Below, in pieces: positions 27,404-36,114 of a stretch of DNA of 64,000 nt. A model generated the notes under the pieces. It made no database searches. It was not told the DNA's origin and saw nothing but the letters and a program-made list of their open reading frames with translations. Numbering within the stretch: position 1 is the first letter of the stretch; every line of letters starts with the position of its first letter. The stretch comes from Desulfohalobium retbaense DSM 5692 (GTDB lineage: Bacteria; Desulfobacterota; Desulfovibrionia; Desulfovibrionales; Desulfohalobiaceae), in assembly GCF_000024325.1 (NCBI RefSeq), contig NC_013223.1:930001-994000 (forward strand), read 5' to 3'. A program made the position numbers and the translations under genes.

Positions 27404-28280
27404 ATTCGTCTATGAGTTCATGGCCTGGGCTGGGAAAGCGGCCCCACTGCCGTGGTTGGACGTGGCGGGTCGGGTCCTTGGCACGGCCATGTGGTATGGT
27501 CTCCCGGGCCGTCGGAGTCTGGCCCGGGCCAATATGATCCGTGTTCTTGGGACTTCGTTTCAGACAGCCACCATGCTGGGGCGCCAGAGTTTCAGCCACA
27601 ACGGGCGGTCTTTTGCGGAAATTTTTACCGGTCGCCGGGCCGATTGGCGTTGGTTTGCGGAACACGTCCACGTGGCACAGCCGGAGATGGTGGCCCGGAT
27701 GCAAGCCAGCCGACGCCCTGTGGTGGCCACCACAGGGCATTTCGGGGCCTGGGAATTGCTGGCACCAGTAATGGGGATGCTCTTTCCGGAGCGCTCGAAA
27801 CAGGTCGTTATCCGCCATGGACGTGACGAGGCCATGTTCCGGCTTTTGCAACGTCTGCGACACCGCACCGGCATTGAGGTTCTCGGTCATCGGAAAGCGG
27901 CACCGGCGGTGGTGCGTCATCTGCATCGCGGCGGGGTGACCGCCTTTCTCACCGATCATAATACGACCCAGAAGGACGCCGCTTTTCTCCCTTTTTTGGG
28001 AAGGATGGCCGCAGTCAATATGGGGCCGGCCCTGTTGGCGCTGCGCGCCAAGGCGCTGGTCTGGCCGGTCTATCTCCATCGCCAGGGCAGAGGATATATT
28101 TTTGATGCAGACCCGCCTCTGGACACGGCAACCTTGGAAGGGGACCGTGAGGACCGTTGCCGGCAAGTGGCTGAACTGTATACCGCGGCCATGGAACGCC
28201 GGATTATGACCCATCCAGAACAATGGTTCTGGATGCACAATCGATGGAAGACGCAACCACGCGGAGAGCAAAAAGAATGA
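27396..28280 (+). CDS. LpxL/HtrB-type lipid A acyltransferase
   Basis: A 294-residue protein of the lysophospholipid/lipid A acyltransferase family (PF03279). The catalytic HX4E motif is GHFGAWE (~110-116), and DHNTTQKDAAFLPFLGRMA is the family's downstream block. The N-terminal hydrophobic helix anchors it to the inner membrane. It adds a secondary acyl chain to lipid A. It overlaps DUF374 by 8 bp and the YrdC gene by 4 bp (ATGA). Confidence 0.88.
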   Translation: MYKFVYEFMAWAGKAAPLPWLDVAGRVLGTAMWYGLPGRRSLARANMIRVLGTSFQTATMLGRQSFSHNGRSFAEIFTGRRADWRWFAEHVHVAQPEMVARMQASRRPVVATTGHFGAWELLAPVMGMLFPERSKQVVIRHGRDEAMFRLLQRLRHRTGIEVLGHRKAAPAVVRHLHRGGVTAFLTDHNTTQKDAAFLPFLGRMAAVNMGPALLALRAKALVWPVYLHRQGRGYIFDADPPLDTATLEGDREDRCRQVAELYTAAMERRIMTHPEQWFWMHNRWKTQPRGEQKE

Positions 28281-28936
28281 CGACTTTCGGGCAGAGGTTG
28301 CAGACCCCTTCTTTGGCTTCGGCACAGATCAGCGGGGAGACGGCGGTGACTGCTGTGCGCCAGGGAGGCGTGCTGATCTATCCCACGGAAACCTTGTTCG
28401 CTGTGGGCGGAGATGCTTTGAATCCAGCCGTGGGGGAGCAGGTTCAGGCCATCAAAGCCAGACCCGAGGGCAAGCCGTTGCCGGTTTTGCTGGGAGCACC
28501 GGAGATGCTGGCCATGGTGACCGCGTGGCAGAGTCGGGACCTGCAGCGGCTTACCAATGCGTTCTGGCCCGGACCGCTTTCTCTTCTGGTGCCGGCGCGT
28601 CCCGGCCTGCCCGCCGCTATCCAGGACCACGCCGGGTGGACCTGCGTCCGCTGGACCTCCCATCGGGACGCTTCTTGGCTTTCCAGACAGTGCGGCCAAC
28701 CCTTGATCGCCACAAGCGCCAATCGTAGCGGTGCACCGCCTGCGGCGGTTGCAGAGCAGCTGGACCCGGAGATGATCCGCAGCGTGAACGGGGTGTGGCT
28801 CGGACATTCCTCGCCTGACGGAGGACTGCCCTCGACGCTGGTTCGAATCCTGTCAGGAGGTGTGTTAGAGGTCCTGCGCCAGGGAGCGGTGGACTCCCGG
28901 GCCCTGGAGGGAGCGGGCTGGGTCGTGAGAGAGTGA
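28277..28936 (+). CDS. YrdC/Sua5-type threonylcarbamoyl-AMP synthase
   Basis: 219 residues from the ATG at 28277, which overlaps the acyltransferase stop (ATGA). The YrdC fold is recognisable: GGVLIYPTETLFAVGGDA, KARPEGKPLPVLL (KR/K-x motif region), FWPGPLSLLVPA and TSANRSGAPP. It makes threonylcarbamoyl-AMP for t6A37 of ANN-decoding tRNAs, or it may be an accessory YciO-like paralogue. The internal sequence GGTTCGAATCC is coding, not a tRNA T-arm. Confidence 0.85.
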   Translation: MTTFGQRLQTPSLASAQISGETAVTAVRQGGVLIYPTETLFAVGGDALNPAVGEQVQAIKARPEGKPLPVLLGAPEMLAMVTAWQSRDLQRLTNAFWPGPLSLLVPARPGLPAAIQDHAGWTCVRWTSHRDASWLSRQCGQPLIATSANRSGAPPAAVAEQLDPEMIRSVNGVWLGHSSPDGGLPSTLVRILSGGVLEVLRQGAVDSRALEGAGWVVRE

Positions 28937-29448
28937 GCCGAGCCGGGCTGGTTAAAAATATTGTATATCCCGAATGCGGGACATGGGCTGTCGACACCGG
29001 ATCGTGCAAATTCTTGAACCTGTTGCCTGAGCCACGGATGCAGAAAAACGACACCGCATCTTTCAAGGACAGGGCTTGGCGGGCGGAGTGGAGAAGTTTT
29101 CTATTATGGCCCGCTTTTTGCTACATAGAGTATACCTTTCCTCCTTTTGCAGAAGCCGGCTTTTTCGGGGTGGTCCCGAAAAAGCCGGCTTTTTTTGTGC
29201 CCTGAGCCTCTATCGGGCTTGGGATGCGACTTTCGGGGATGTGTCTATCGCCTGGAAACATGCGGGCCTGCCTTTTCGGCGCAGCACTGACCGCTCAAGT
29301 TTGTACCGGTCTCAAGGCGGTGCTGGCTTCGGTCCCTGAGAGGGGGCGCAGCTCATGGACACATTCTCTGAAGCGGCTTTTGCAAGCGAATGTTACGGAG
29401 TCAGGGCCTCAAGGCGAGAAAACCGAGACCGAAGGTTCCGACGTCGTG
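28937..29448. other. Gap with a strong terminator and no recognised gene
   Basis: In these 512 bp only the terminator at 29153-29197 is clear. The part before it (28937-29150) has short open frames without similarity. The part after it (29198-29448) is featureless. Confidence 0.5.
29153..29197 (+). terminator. Very strong intrinsic terminator
   Basis: A perfect 17-bp stem (AAGCCGGCTTTTTCGGG and complement) with a 5-nt loop, then a run of T. It lies 217 bp after the YrdC stop and ends the acyltransferase operon, or a separate small transcript. Convergence with the GT9 gene would also use it poorly, as the minus side has only a short T-run. Confidence 0.9.
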
Positions 29449-30360
29449 TCAAAGGGATGGAGTCAGCATGGTTTTGAGGCGGTTGACCACCCGGCTGACG
29501 GGAATGTCGTAAAGACAGGACAGGTCAGAGCAAGCGATACGTCCGTCTCGGGTACACGGACGGCAAGGCCGGGCGGAGGCGATGGTGACCGTCTCTGGCG
29601 GCGCCCATTGGCGGGCCGAACTCGGACCGAAAATGCTCAGCGTTGGTGTCTGCCAGGCAGCTGCAAGGTGCATAGGTCCGGCGTCATTGCTCAGCACCAA
29701 TTCAGCGTGCGCGAGGTGCTGCTGCAGTTCGGACAGGTGGCTGGGAGCGGTGAGTTCAAAGTTTTGTACATCAACCCCCCGCTCAAGTTCGGCAGGGCCG
29801 AGGAGAAAGACCGGCTTTTTCCCATTTCTGGCCAGCCAGCGGGCCACAGCCATGAATCGCGGCAGCGGCCAGCATTTGCGGTCATTGCCGGCCCCAGGCG
29901 CGATAAGGACCCGACGATCTGTTTGGGGGCAGGGAGAGGGGGGCTGAGAGCACCAAACGGACTGCCAGTCCTGCGCTTGGGGAATGCCGCGCTGTTCCAG
30001 AGCCTGAGCGTATCTTTGGCGCGGTGGTGTCAGGTCATTTTCGGACAAACCGGTGATGGGCCAGAGTTGTGGATGGACACAAGAAACCGGGATATGCAGC
30101 AAGCCGAACCAGACGACCAGGGTGTTCTGCAATTGGTCGGGCCATTGGGTGGCGCTGTATAAAGTGCGCACGGCGGCTTGGTCTTCAGCAGAGGCCTGGG
30201 GCATGAGCTTTTCGGCCCAATGCTGGTAAGCCGGTCGGCCGGCCCAGAAAATTGGGGTCGGGGCCCAGAAGCGGCTCAACGCCAGGAGAGAGGGCCAGAC
30301 CTGGATGAAATCCCCGAGGGCGCCGTTGTGGACAACCAGGATTCTATCGAAAGAGGGCAT
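29449..30360 (-). CDS. Glycosyltransferase family 9 (heptosyltransferase-like)
   Basis: 303 residues from the ATG at 30360; an in-frame extension upstream is not supported by composition. The N-terminus ILVVHNGALGDFIQVWPSL is the GT9 GxLGD motif. The end of the nucleotide-binding lobe has APGAGNDRKCWPLPRFMAVA and LVLSNDAGPMHLAAAWQTPTLSIFGP, the second GT9 hallmark. It probably transfers heptose or a related sugar to the LPS core. It lies close to two lipid A acyltransferase genes, which fits envelope assembly. Confidence 0.88.
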   Translation of the reverse strand: MPSFDRILVVHNGALGDFIQVWPSLLALSRFWAPTPIFWAGRPAYQHWAEKLMPQASAEDQAAVRTLYSATQWPDQLQNTLVVWFGLLHIPVSCVHPQLWPITGLSENDLTPPRQRYAQALEQRGIPQAQDWQSVWCSQPPSPCPQTDRRVLIAPGAGNDRKCWPLPRFMAVARWLARNGKKPVFLLGPAELERGVDVQNFELTAPSHLSELQQHLAHAELVLSNDAGPMHLAAAWQTPTLSIFGPSSARQWAPPETVTIASARPCRPCTRDGRIACSDLSCLYDIPVSRVVNRLKTMLTPSL

Positions 30361-30567
30361 GCTCCGCACCGGATGGGTTCGCGTTTTTTTGGAGCCGCCG
30401 GGCACCTCTGCGTGCCCGGTTGCAGAGGAGGAAAAAAGGCCCACGGTGTGGATTCCCGTCCAGGATCGTGTTGCCCTGTGTCGGGGTGGTCAGGTATACC
30501 TATGGGGCCCGGTAGCTGATGTGTTGCCGACTGGAAGCAGGTAGTGATCTGAGAGATTGGAGGCGTT

Positions 30568-31068
30568 GTGTCAAGTGCTCAGCATTGCCCTCAATGCGGG
30601 GCTGCGATCCAGGTGTACCGCAATCCCGTGCCGACTGTAGACGTGGTGGTCCAATTTCCGGACCGCACAATTGTTTTGATCAAGCGCAAGAACCCCCCGT
30701 ATGGGTGGGCCCTGCCTGGTGGATTTGTGGATTATGGGGAAAGCCTCGAGCAGGCCGCGACGCGTGAGGCAGCAGAAGAAACCGGCCTCCAGGTGCAATT
30801 GCTCGGTCTGGTGGGAGTGTATTCCTCTCCAAAACGGGATCTGAGGCAGCATACCTTGAGTGTCACCTTTGCGGCGCGTCCTTTGAGCCCGGAAACATTG
30901 CAGGCCGGGGACGATGCCTCCTCTGTAAGCCGGTTCGCCCTCGACGCCCTCCCCGAATTGGCCTTTGACCACGCCGGTATTGTGGCCGATTATCACCGCT
31001 GGGTTCTGCAGTGCGGTGACTTGACCCAACGTGGAGTCAGCAAGGGACGATCCGTATGTATCTTGTAA
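30568..31068 (+). CDS. Nudix hydrolase with N-terminal zinc-ribbon half
   Basis: A 166-residue protein with a GTG start; GGAGG lies 5 bp upstream. The Nudix box GFVDYGESLEQAATREAAEETGL (GX5EX7REUXEEXGU) is complete. A CPQCG motif at the N-terminus resembles the ribbon of NudC/ADP-ribose-type Nudix proteins, but only one CxxC pair is present. The substrate is probably a nucleoside diphosphate derivative such as ADP-ribose. Its stop overlaps the ROK kinase start by 13 bp. Confidence 0.88.
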   Translation: MSSAQHCPQCGAAIQVYRNPVPTVDVVVQFPDRTIVLIKRKNPPYGWALPGGFVDYGESLEQAATREAAEETGLQVQLLGLVGVYSSPKRDLRQHTLSVTFAARPLSPETLQAGDDASSVSRFALDALPELAFDHAGIVADYHRWVLQCGDLTQRGVSKGRSVCIL

Positions 31069-31955
31069 TCGATCTGGGTGGAACCAATATCCGCGGGACC
31101 TGGATGGACCATGATGGAGCCCACGGCACGATCCAGCACGCTTCCCGTCCCCGGACGCTTGAGGGAACCAAGGCGCATTTCAAGGATCTTGTCGACCGCT
31201 TGCGAGAGACGGCTCCGCGCCCGGTTCGCGGTGTCGGACTGGCCACGGCCGGTCCCCTGGACCACAGGGCCCAGAAGTATTTGCAGACCTCGAATATGCC
31301 GGAACTCAATGGGTTCGCTATTGGGGATTTTGTGCGCCGGGAAATCGGGCTGCCTTTCTTGATGGAAAATGATGCTCAGGCGGCCGCCTTGGGAGAGGTC
31401 TGGAAGGGTGGCATAGCCGGGGCGACAAATGCGGTGGTTTTGACCCTGGGGACGGGTGTCGGGTCCGGGGTCATACTTGAGGGCCGCTTATGGCGCGGCG
31501 GTCATTTTACCGGGCCCGAACTCGGTCATGTCTTCCTTGGTCCAGGCAGATCCCGGGCCTGTGGTTGTGGACAGGTCGGGTGCATAGAAACCTGGCTCAA
31601 CAAATGGGCCTTCGAGCGCTTGGCTTCCCGGTGCGGTCTGAGCCAGACGCAGCCGCGCCACGTGGCCCAGCTTTGGGAGCAGGGAAACCCTGCTGCCACG
31701 GCTTGTGTCCGGCGCTACGGGCACCGGATCGGCCTGGCCATCAGCACCCTGCAGGTGGTTTTCGGGGCCGAAGCCATTGGTCTCAGTGGAGGCTTGAGTA
31801 CTTTTTTTCAGGCCTGTGAACCGTATGTCTGGCGTACATTGCGCCACCGGTTCACCAACCGGCAATGGTGGCTTCCTGCGACCATCGCTGCCAGCCCTGA
31901 TCCGGACATGAGCGGGTTGTGGGGTATGGCCAAGGCTTGGTTGGACAACGGCTGA
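31056..31955 (+). CDS. ROK-family sugar kinase
   Basis: A 299-residue ROK protein. The ATP-binding motif LGGTNIRG is at the N-terminus, LTLGTGVGSGVILEG in the middle, and the zinc-binding CGCGQVGCIETW at ~170-180. It is most likely a glucokinase-type enzyme. It overlaps the Nudix gene and lies ~90 bp ahead of glgA, consistent with glucose-6-phosphate supply for glycogen. No helix-turn-helix is present, so it is an enzyme and not a ROK repressor. Confidence 0.88.
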   Translation: MYLVIDLGGTNIRGTWMDHDGAHGTIQHASRPRTLEGTKAHFKDLVDRLRETAPRPVRGVGLATAGPLDHRAQKYLQTSNMPELNGFAIGDFVRREIGLPFLMENDAQAAALGEVWKGGIAGATNAVVLTLGTGVGSGVILEGRLWRGGHFTGPELGHVFLGPGRSRACGCGQVGCIETWLNKWAFERLASRCGLSQTQPRHVAQLWEQGNPAATACVRRYGHRIGLAISTLQVVFGAEAIGLSGGLSTFFQACEPYVWRTLRHRFTNRQWWLPATIAASPDPDMSGLWGMAKAWLDNG

Positions 31956-32045
31956 CCGCTGTGGAGCGCGTCAGTCTCCTGATAATGGCGTTTATCTGCG
32001 TTGTGCCGGAAGGCATTTTCAAACAAATCCGTGGAAGGGGTGGAC

Positions 32046-33512
32046 ATGTCCCTCGCACCGCAAATCCTTTTTGTTACCTCTGAAGTATATCCTTTTTCCA
32101 AAACTGGCGGGTTGGCTGATGTTTTGGGAATTTTGCCGTTGACCCTGCAACGCATGGGGTACCAAGTGGGGGTTGTTACCCCCCTGTATGGGCGCATGGC
32201 TTCGGGTGACTACCAGATCCGTTTGATATTGGACAATTGCCCTGTGGATTATCCCTGGCCAGGGGTCAGCGCCGACATTTATCTTGCGGACTACCACGGG
32301 GTGCAAGTCTTTTTCATCGACCGCGGAGAGTATTTCGACCGCAAGCAGTATTATTGTACGTATAAGGGCGAGTTTTTTGATAATTGCGAACGGTTTATTT
32401 TCTTTGCCCGCGCCGCCTTGCAATTCGCCCGCAAACTGGAGACCCCGCCGCAAATCATCCACGCCAACGATTGGCATGCAGCGCTGGTGCCGGCCTTTCA
32501 TCATTTCTGGCGCCGAGCCGATCCCCATTGGGCCGAAACGGCTTCAGTGATGACGATCCACAATCTGGCCTTTCAGGGCCAGTATTCCTCCCGGTTGTTC
32601 TGGAATTCAGGGCTCCCGGCGGAAGCCTGGCATATGGACGGAGCCGAATATTTCGGCAGTTTCAATATGCTCAAGGCGGGCGTGGCTTATGCGGACAAGA
32701 TCACCACGGTCAGCCCGACTTATGCCCGGGAAATCGTCACCCCTGATTTTGGTTGCGGCCTGGAAGGGCTATTGGCCAAGCGGAACCATGACCTTGAAGG
32801 CATCCTCAACGGAGCGGATTATGGGGTCTGGAATCCGGGCCGGGATCCGTTCTTGGCCGCCCAGTACGATGTCCACGATCTGGAGGGAAAGCAGGCGTGC
32901 AAACGGGCCCTGCTGGAAAAGATGGGGTTGGCCCCCTTTTTGGCCGAGCGACCTGTTCTGGGGTTTGTGGGGCGGTTGCGGGAGCAAAAGGGGATTGACC
33001 TGCTTTTGGAGATCGTTCCGCAACTCATGGAACTCAACGTGGGGCTGGTGGTGCTTGGTGAGGGAGGGCTCAATTTCGAAGCCCAACTCAATGAACTTGT
33101 CGAGAGCTATGGCGGCTTTATCGCCGCTTGCATCGGATACACCGAACCCCTTTCCCATCAGATTCAGGCTGGCACCGATATTTTTGTCATGCCTTCGCGA
33201 TACGAGCCCTGCGGGCTGACCCAGATGTACAGTCTGCGGTACGGGACGCCGCCGGTCGCCACTGCCGTTGGGGGGTTGCGAGACACGATTGTCAGCTACC
33301 CTCAGGTCGACGCCACGGGGTTCGTGTTTGAGGAGGCGACTGCCGAAGCCTTGTATCAGGCTGTCGCCCAGGCCGTCGATTTGTGGGAAGATCGCGAGGC
33401 GTGGCGGGCAATGCAGATCAGGGGCATGCGTAAGGATTTTTCCTGGCACCGTTCGGCACAGGATTACTTGGCCGTGTACGAGAGCCTTGGAGCCCAATTG
33501 CGCTGTACCTGA
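32046..33512 (+). CDS. glgA: Glycogen synthase (ADP-glucose type)
   Basis: A 488-residue GT5 glycogen synthase. The ATG at 32046 has GAAGGGG upstream, preferred over an in-frame ATG 45 bp earlier. The N-terminal KTGGLADV loop binds ADP-glucose. VIHANDWHAALVP-type sequence (IIHANDWHAALVPAF), GRLREQKGIDLLLEI and PSRYEPCGLTQMYSLRYGTPP are family hallmarks. It elongates alpha-1,4-glucan. The neighbours, a sugar kinase and a CBM48 protein, support a glycogen module. Confidence 0.95.
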   Translation: MSLAPQILFVTSEVYPFSKTGGLADVLGILPLTLQRMGYQVGVVTPLYGRMASGDYQIRLILDNCPVDYPWPGVSADIYLADYHGVQVFFIDRGEYFDRKQYYCTYKGEFFDNCERFIFFARAALQFARKLETPPQIIHANDWHAALVPAFHHFWRRADPHWAETASVMTIHNLAFQGQYSSRLFWNSGLPAEAWHMDGAEYFGSFNMLKAGVAYADKITTVSPTYAREIVTPDFGCGLEGLLAKRNHDLEGILNGADYGVWNPGRDPFLAAQYDVHDLEGKQACKRALLEKMGLAPFLAERPVLGFVGRLREQKGIDLLLEIVPQLMELNVGLVVLGEGGLNFEAQLNELVESYGGFIAACIGYTEPLSHQIQAGTDIFVMPSRYEPCGLTQMYSLRYGTPPVATAVGGLRDTIVSYPQVDATGFVFEEATAEALYQAVAQAVDLWEDREAWRAMQIRGMRKDFSWHRSAQDYLAVYESLGAQLRCT

Positions 33513-34013
33513 GCCATTTCTGTGATCCAGATGTGAAACCGTATACCGGTTGTGGAGGCAGGAAGCGGTATCTGGCCCGGTTCTGCAATTATGCCCGCGG
33601 TCTGGACAAATAGCGGGGGCGGATTTGCAATGCCAAGCAGTGTAGACGGCTGACGTGGGGAAAACTTTGTGTGCCGGCTCCTCGGGCGCTCAAGGCAGTG
33701 TCCAGACCACGTTCCCAATTGCAGAACCGGTTGTGGAGGCGGGAAGCGGTGTCTGGTCCCGATTCTGCAATTATGCCCGCGGTCTGGACAAATAGCGGTG
33801 GCGGATTTGCAGTGCCAAGCAGTGTAGACGGCTGATGTGGGGAAAACTTTGTGTGCCGGCTCCTCGGGCGCTCAAGGCAGTGTCCAGACCACGTTCCCAA
33901 TTGCAGAACCGGTTGTGGAGGCGGGAAGCGGTGGTTGCGTCCGGGGTTGGAATGTTCTTCTCGCTGGCAATACGGGGATTGTACCATCTTTCCTTGGAGA
34001 TAGGAGGGGGATT
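33513..34013. other. Intergenic region filled by a tandem repeat
   Basis: These 501 bp hold no gene. Most is occupied by 2.1 copies of a 181/182-bp repeat (33546-33932). The remainder carries the Shine-Dalgarno TAGGAGGGGG of the CBM48 gene. Confidence 0.8.
33546..33932. repeat. Tandem 182-bp direct repeat, each unit a long imperfect hairpin
   Basis: Copy 1 is 33546-33726 (181 bp), copy 2 is 33727-33908 (182 bp; one indel and several substitutions), and copy 3 is a 24-bp start (33909-33932). Each copy carries an inverted repeat: left arm CCGGTTCTGCAATT (33577-33590) with right arm AATTGCAGAACCGG (33717-33730), and inner GGTCTGGAC with GTCCAGACC. In copy 2 the arms are at 33759-33772 and 33899-33912. 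It resembles a palindromic, MITE- or REP-like extragenic element that was duplicated in place. Confidence 0.9.
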
Positions 34014-34319
34014 ATGGCAGTGACAAAGCAGTATTTAAAGAGCAAACCGGTATGCCGCGTCCGTTTCGCGGTGCCGAAATCCCTCAGCCAGGGAGCCAGC
34101 GAGGTTTCGGTGGTCGGCGATTTTAACAATTGGGATCCAAAACAACATCCGATGTATGCCTTGAAAAAAGGCGGTTTTTCGGCCTGTATCGACCTCGTTC
34201 CAGGCCAGCGCTACGAATTCAGATATGTACTCGACGGCCATATCTGGATCAATGAGGCTGAAGCGGATGAGTTGGTGGCGACTCCTTTCGGATCCGAAAA
34301 TTCGGTGCTCGATCTCTGA
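34014..34319 (+). CDS. Stand-alone CBM48 (AMPK/isoamylase N-terminal) glycogen-binding protein
   Basis: A 101-residue protein consisting almost wholly of a CBM48/E-set domain: VRFAVPKSLSQGASEVSVVGDFNNWD, KKGGFSACIDLVPGQRYEFRYVLDG. The motif GDFNNWD is diagnostic. It has no catalytic part. It probably binds alpha-glucan and may target enzymes to glycogen. Shine-Dalgarno TAGGAGGGGG is 3 bp before the ATG. The stop overlaps the pdxA start (TGATG). Confidence 0.88.
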   Translation: MAVTKQYLKSKPVCRVRFAVPKSLSQGASEVSVVGDFNNWDPKQHPMYALKKGGFSACIDLVPGQRYEFRYVLDGHIWINEAEADELVATPFGSENSVLDL

Positions 34320-35335
34320 TGGCTGGAGCGGTTGCAACAGCGGCGTTTGCCGTGAGCCTCGGGGATCCCAATGGCCTTGGTCCTGATCTGGTATGCACCC
34401 TGTGGGGATCTACTCCTCCGACACGCCCTATGGTCTGCATTGGTCCGGAGTCAGCCCTGGCTGAGCGGGCGCAAATGCTCGGAATAAAAAGATTTTGGCA
34501 CCATCTGGATCAGTGGCCGGAAAAACCTTTGGCGCCGGGCACGTACTGTCTGACTCCGAGGGCACTGACCCGTTTTCGAAGCCGTCCCGGAGTGGCGACG
34601 CCGGAAGGAGGCGCTGCTGCGGGCCAGTCGTTGGCGGTTGCGTGTGAAGCGGTGCGAGACGGCCAGGCCGCGGCTTTGGTGACATGTCCCTTGAATAAGG
34701 CGATGCTGCAGGCGGCGGGGTACGATTTTCCGGGCCACACTGAATTTCTGGCCCGTTTTTTGGGCCTTCAGTCTGATGATGTCTGTATGCACCTGGCCGG
34801 CCCTCGGTTACGGGTTTCTCTGGTAACCACCCACCCGCCCCTGCGCCAAGTTCCCGAGTTGGTGACCGCAGTGCGGGTGGAGCGGTGTTTGCGTCAGACC
34901 TGGGCCCTTGTTTGCGCCCTGGATGATACCCCGGCGCCATTGGCCGTGTGTGGGCTGAATCCTCACGCCGGCGAGGGGGGGGCCATTGGCACCGAGGAGG
35001 AAACGGCGATTGTACCGGGAATCCAAGCTGCTGCTGCCGATGGTGTCGGGGTCATCGGACCGATCCCGGCGGATACCGTCTTTCATCGCGCCCTGCAGGG
35101 GGAGTTCAGTGCCGTTTTGGCCATGTACCATGACCAGGGGCTCGGTCCTTTGAAAACCGTCCATTTTGGCCAAGCCGTCAATGTGACCCTCGGTCTCCCC
35201 GTGGTCCGTACTTCGGTGGATCACGGCACGGGATACGATAAAGTTGGGACAGGCACGGCTTCGGCAGAAAGTCTCGCCCTGGCGGTGGACATGGCGGCTC
35301 GTCTTGTTCCAACCCACCGCCATCTCCCTGCTTGA
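34319..35335 (+). CDS. pdxA: 4-hydroxythreonine-4-phosphate dehydrogenase
   Basis: A 338-residue PdxA of vitamin B6 synthesis. N-terminal SLGDPNGLGPDLV, the substrate-binding GHTEFLARFLG, CGLNPHAGEGGAIGTEE and the metal-ligand DHGTGYDKVGTG are all visible. The His triad of PdxA is accounted for (GHTE, MYHDQGL, the terminal HG-type). It overlaps the CBM48 gene by one base, suggesting cotranscription without an evident functional link. Confidence 0.93.
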   Translation: MAGAVATAAFAVSLGDPNGLGPDLVCTLWGSTPPTRPMVCIGPESALAERAQMLGIKRFWHHLDQWPEKPLAPGTYCLTPRALTRFRSRPGVATPEGGAAAGQSLAVACEAVRDGQAAALVTCPLNKAMLQAAGYDFPGHTEFLARFLGLQSDDVCMHLAGPRLRVSLVTTHPPLRQVPELVTAVRVERCLRQTWALVCALDDTPAPLAVCGLNPHAGEGGAIGTEEETAIVPGIQAAAADGVGVIGPIPADTVFHRALQGEFSAVLAMYHDQGLGPLKTVHFGQAVNVTLGLPVVRTSVDHGTGYDKVGTGTASAESLALAVDMAARLVPTHRHLPA

Positions 35336-35448
35336 TGCCGGGAATACACAATTCCCAATTGTGTTCTTTGCGCCCTGAAGGCGGAACGGCTCCAGGTTTC
35401 GCGTTGAAGGGGCATTGTCGTCTGAGTCCATGAAAAAAGGAGTGAGGT

Positions 35449-36003
35449 ATGTCGAGTCAAGCCTATCAGGAAATAGCGCCCCGCCTCAGGGGGCTTCGTG
35501 AAGCTCTGGAATTGGAAACCGAGGAAATGGCCGCTGATCTCGGTGTCGACGCCGACACCGTTCGGAATTACGAGTCTGGTGCGGGCGAAATTCCGGTCAG
35601 CTATCTTTTTCAAGTGGCCCAGCAATATGACATTGATCTGACAGTGCTTATTTCTGGAGATGAGGCCCATCTCCATAATTATTCGGTGGTGCGCAAAGGG
35701 CGTGGAATGAGCGTCGAGCGCCGCAAGGACTACGACTACAAAAGTCTGGCTTATCGTTTCACTGGGCGTCGTATGGAACCCTTTCTGGTCAGTGTGCCAC
35801 CCAAGAGCGACGATGCATTGACCTTTCATGAGCACGCGGGGCAGGAATTCATCTACATGCTCGAGGGGCGCCTCGAAATCCGTCTAGGCACGAATACGGA
35901 AATCCTGGACCCCGGAGATTCCCTGTATTTTTCGTCGCGCACACCGCACGCCCTCCGGTCATTGTCCGAGCAACCGGCCCAATTTCTGGATGTCATTATT
36001 TAG
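35449..36003 (+). CDS. XRE-family regulator with C-terminal cupin domain
   Basis: A 184-residue transcription regulator. An N-terminal XRE helix-turn-helix (~9-65: RLRGLREALELETEEMAADLGVD) is followed by a cupin_2 barrel (~105-180: EHAGQEFIYMLEGRLEIRLG with LDPGDSLYFSSRTPHAL). The cupin has histidines in the metal-binding positions. AAAGGAG lies before the ATG. It is 111 bp upstream of an acyl-CoA synthetase gene, and such pairs are common in delta-type sulfate reducers. It therefore probably controls the synthetase in response to its substrate. Confidence 0.9.
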   Translation: MSSQAYQEIAPRLRGLREALELETEEMAADLGVDADTVRNYESGAGEIPVSYLFQVAQQYDIDLTVLISGDEAHLHNYSVVRKGRGMSVERRKDYDYKSLAYRFTGRRMEPFLVSVPPKSDDALTFHEHAGQEFIYMLEGRLEIRLGTNTEILDPGDSLYFSSRTPHALRSLSEQPAQFLDVII

Positions 36004-36114
36004 CGCTGAATGCCCTGTCTCGATAGGAGGCCAGAGTGCGCTCGGCCTGCTCAGTTTTGAGAGCTCCGCTGTGGCTCGACCGCTTTTTGACGTGTGAAAC
36101 GACAAGGACTGACT

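Noticed and set aside
28842-28852. tRNA T-arm-like GGTTCGAATCC
   Set aside because: It lies inside the YrdC/Sua5 coding sequence; no acceptor stem, D-arm or anticodon arm could be built around it.
33589-33987. 132-codon minus-strand frame over the tandem repeat
   Set aside because: It repeats itself because the DNA repeats; there is no Shine-Dalgarno, no similarity and the DNA is explained as hairpin repeats.
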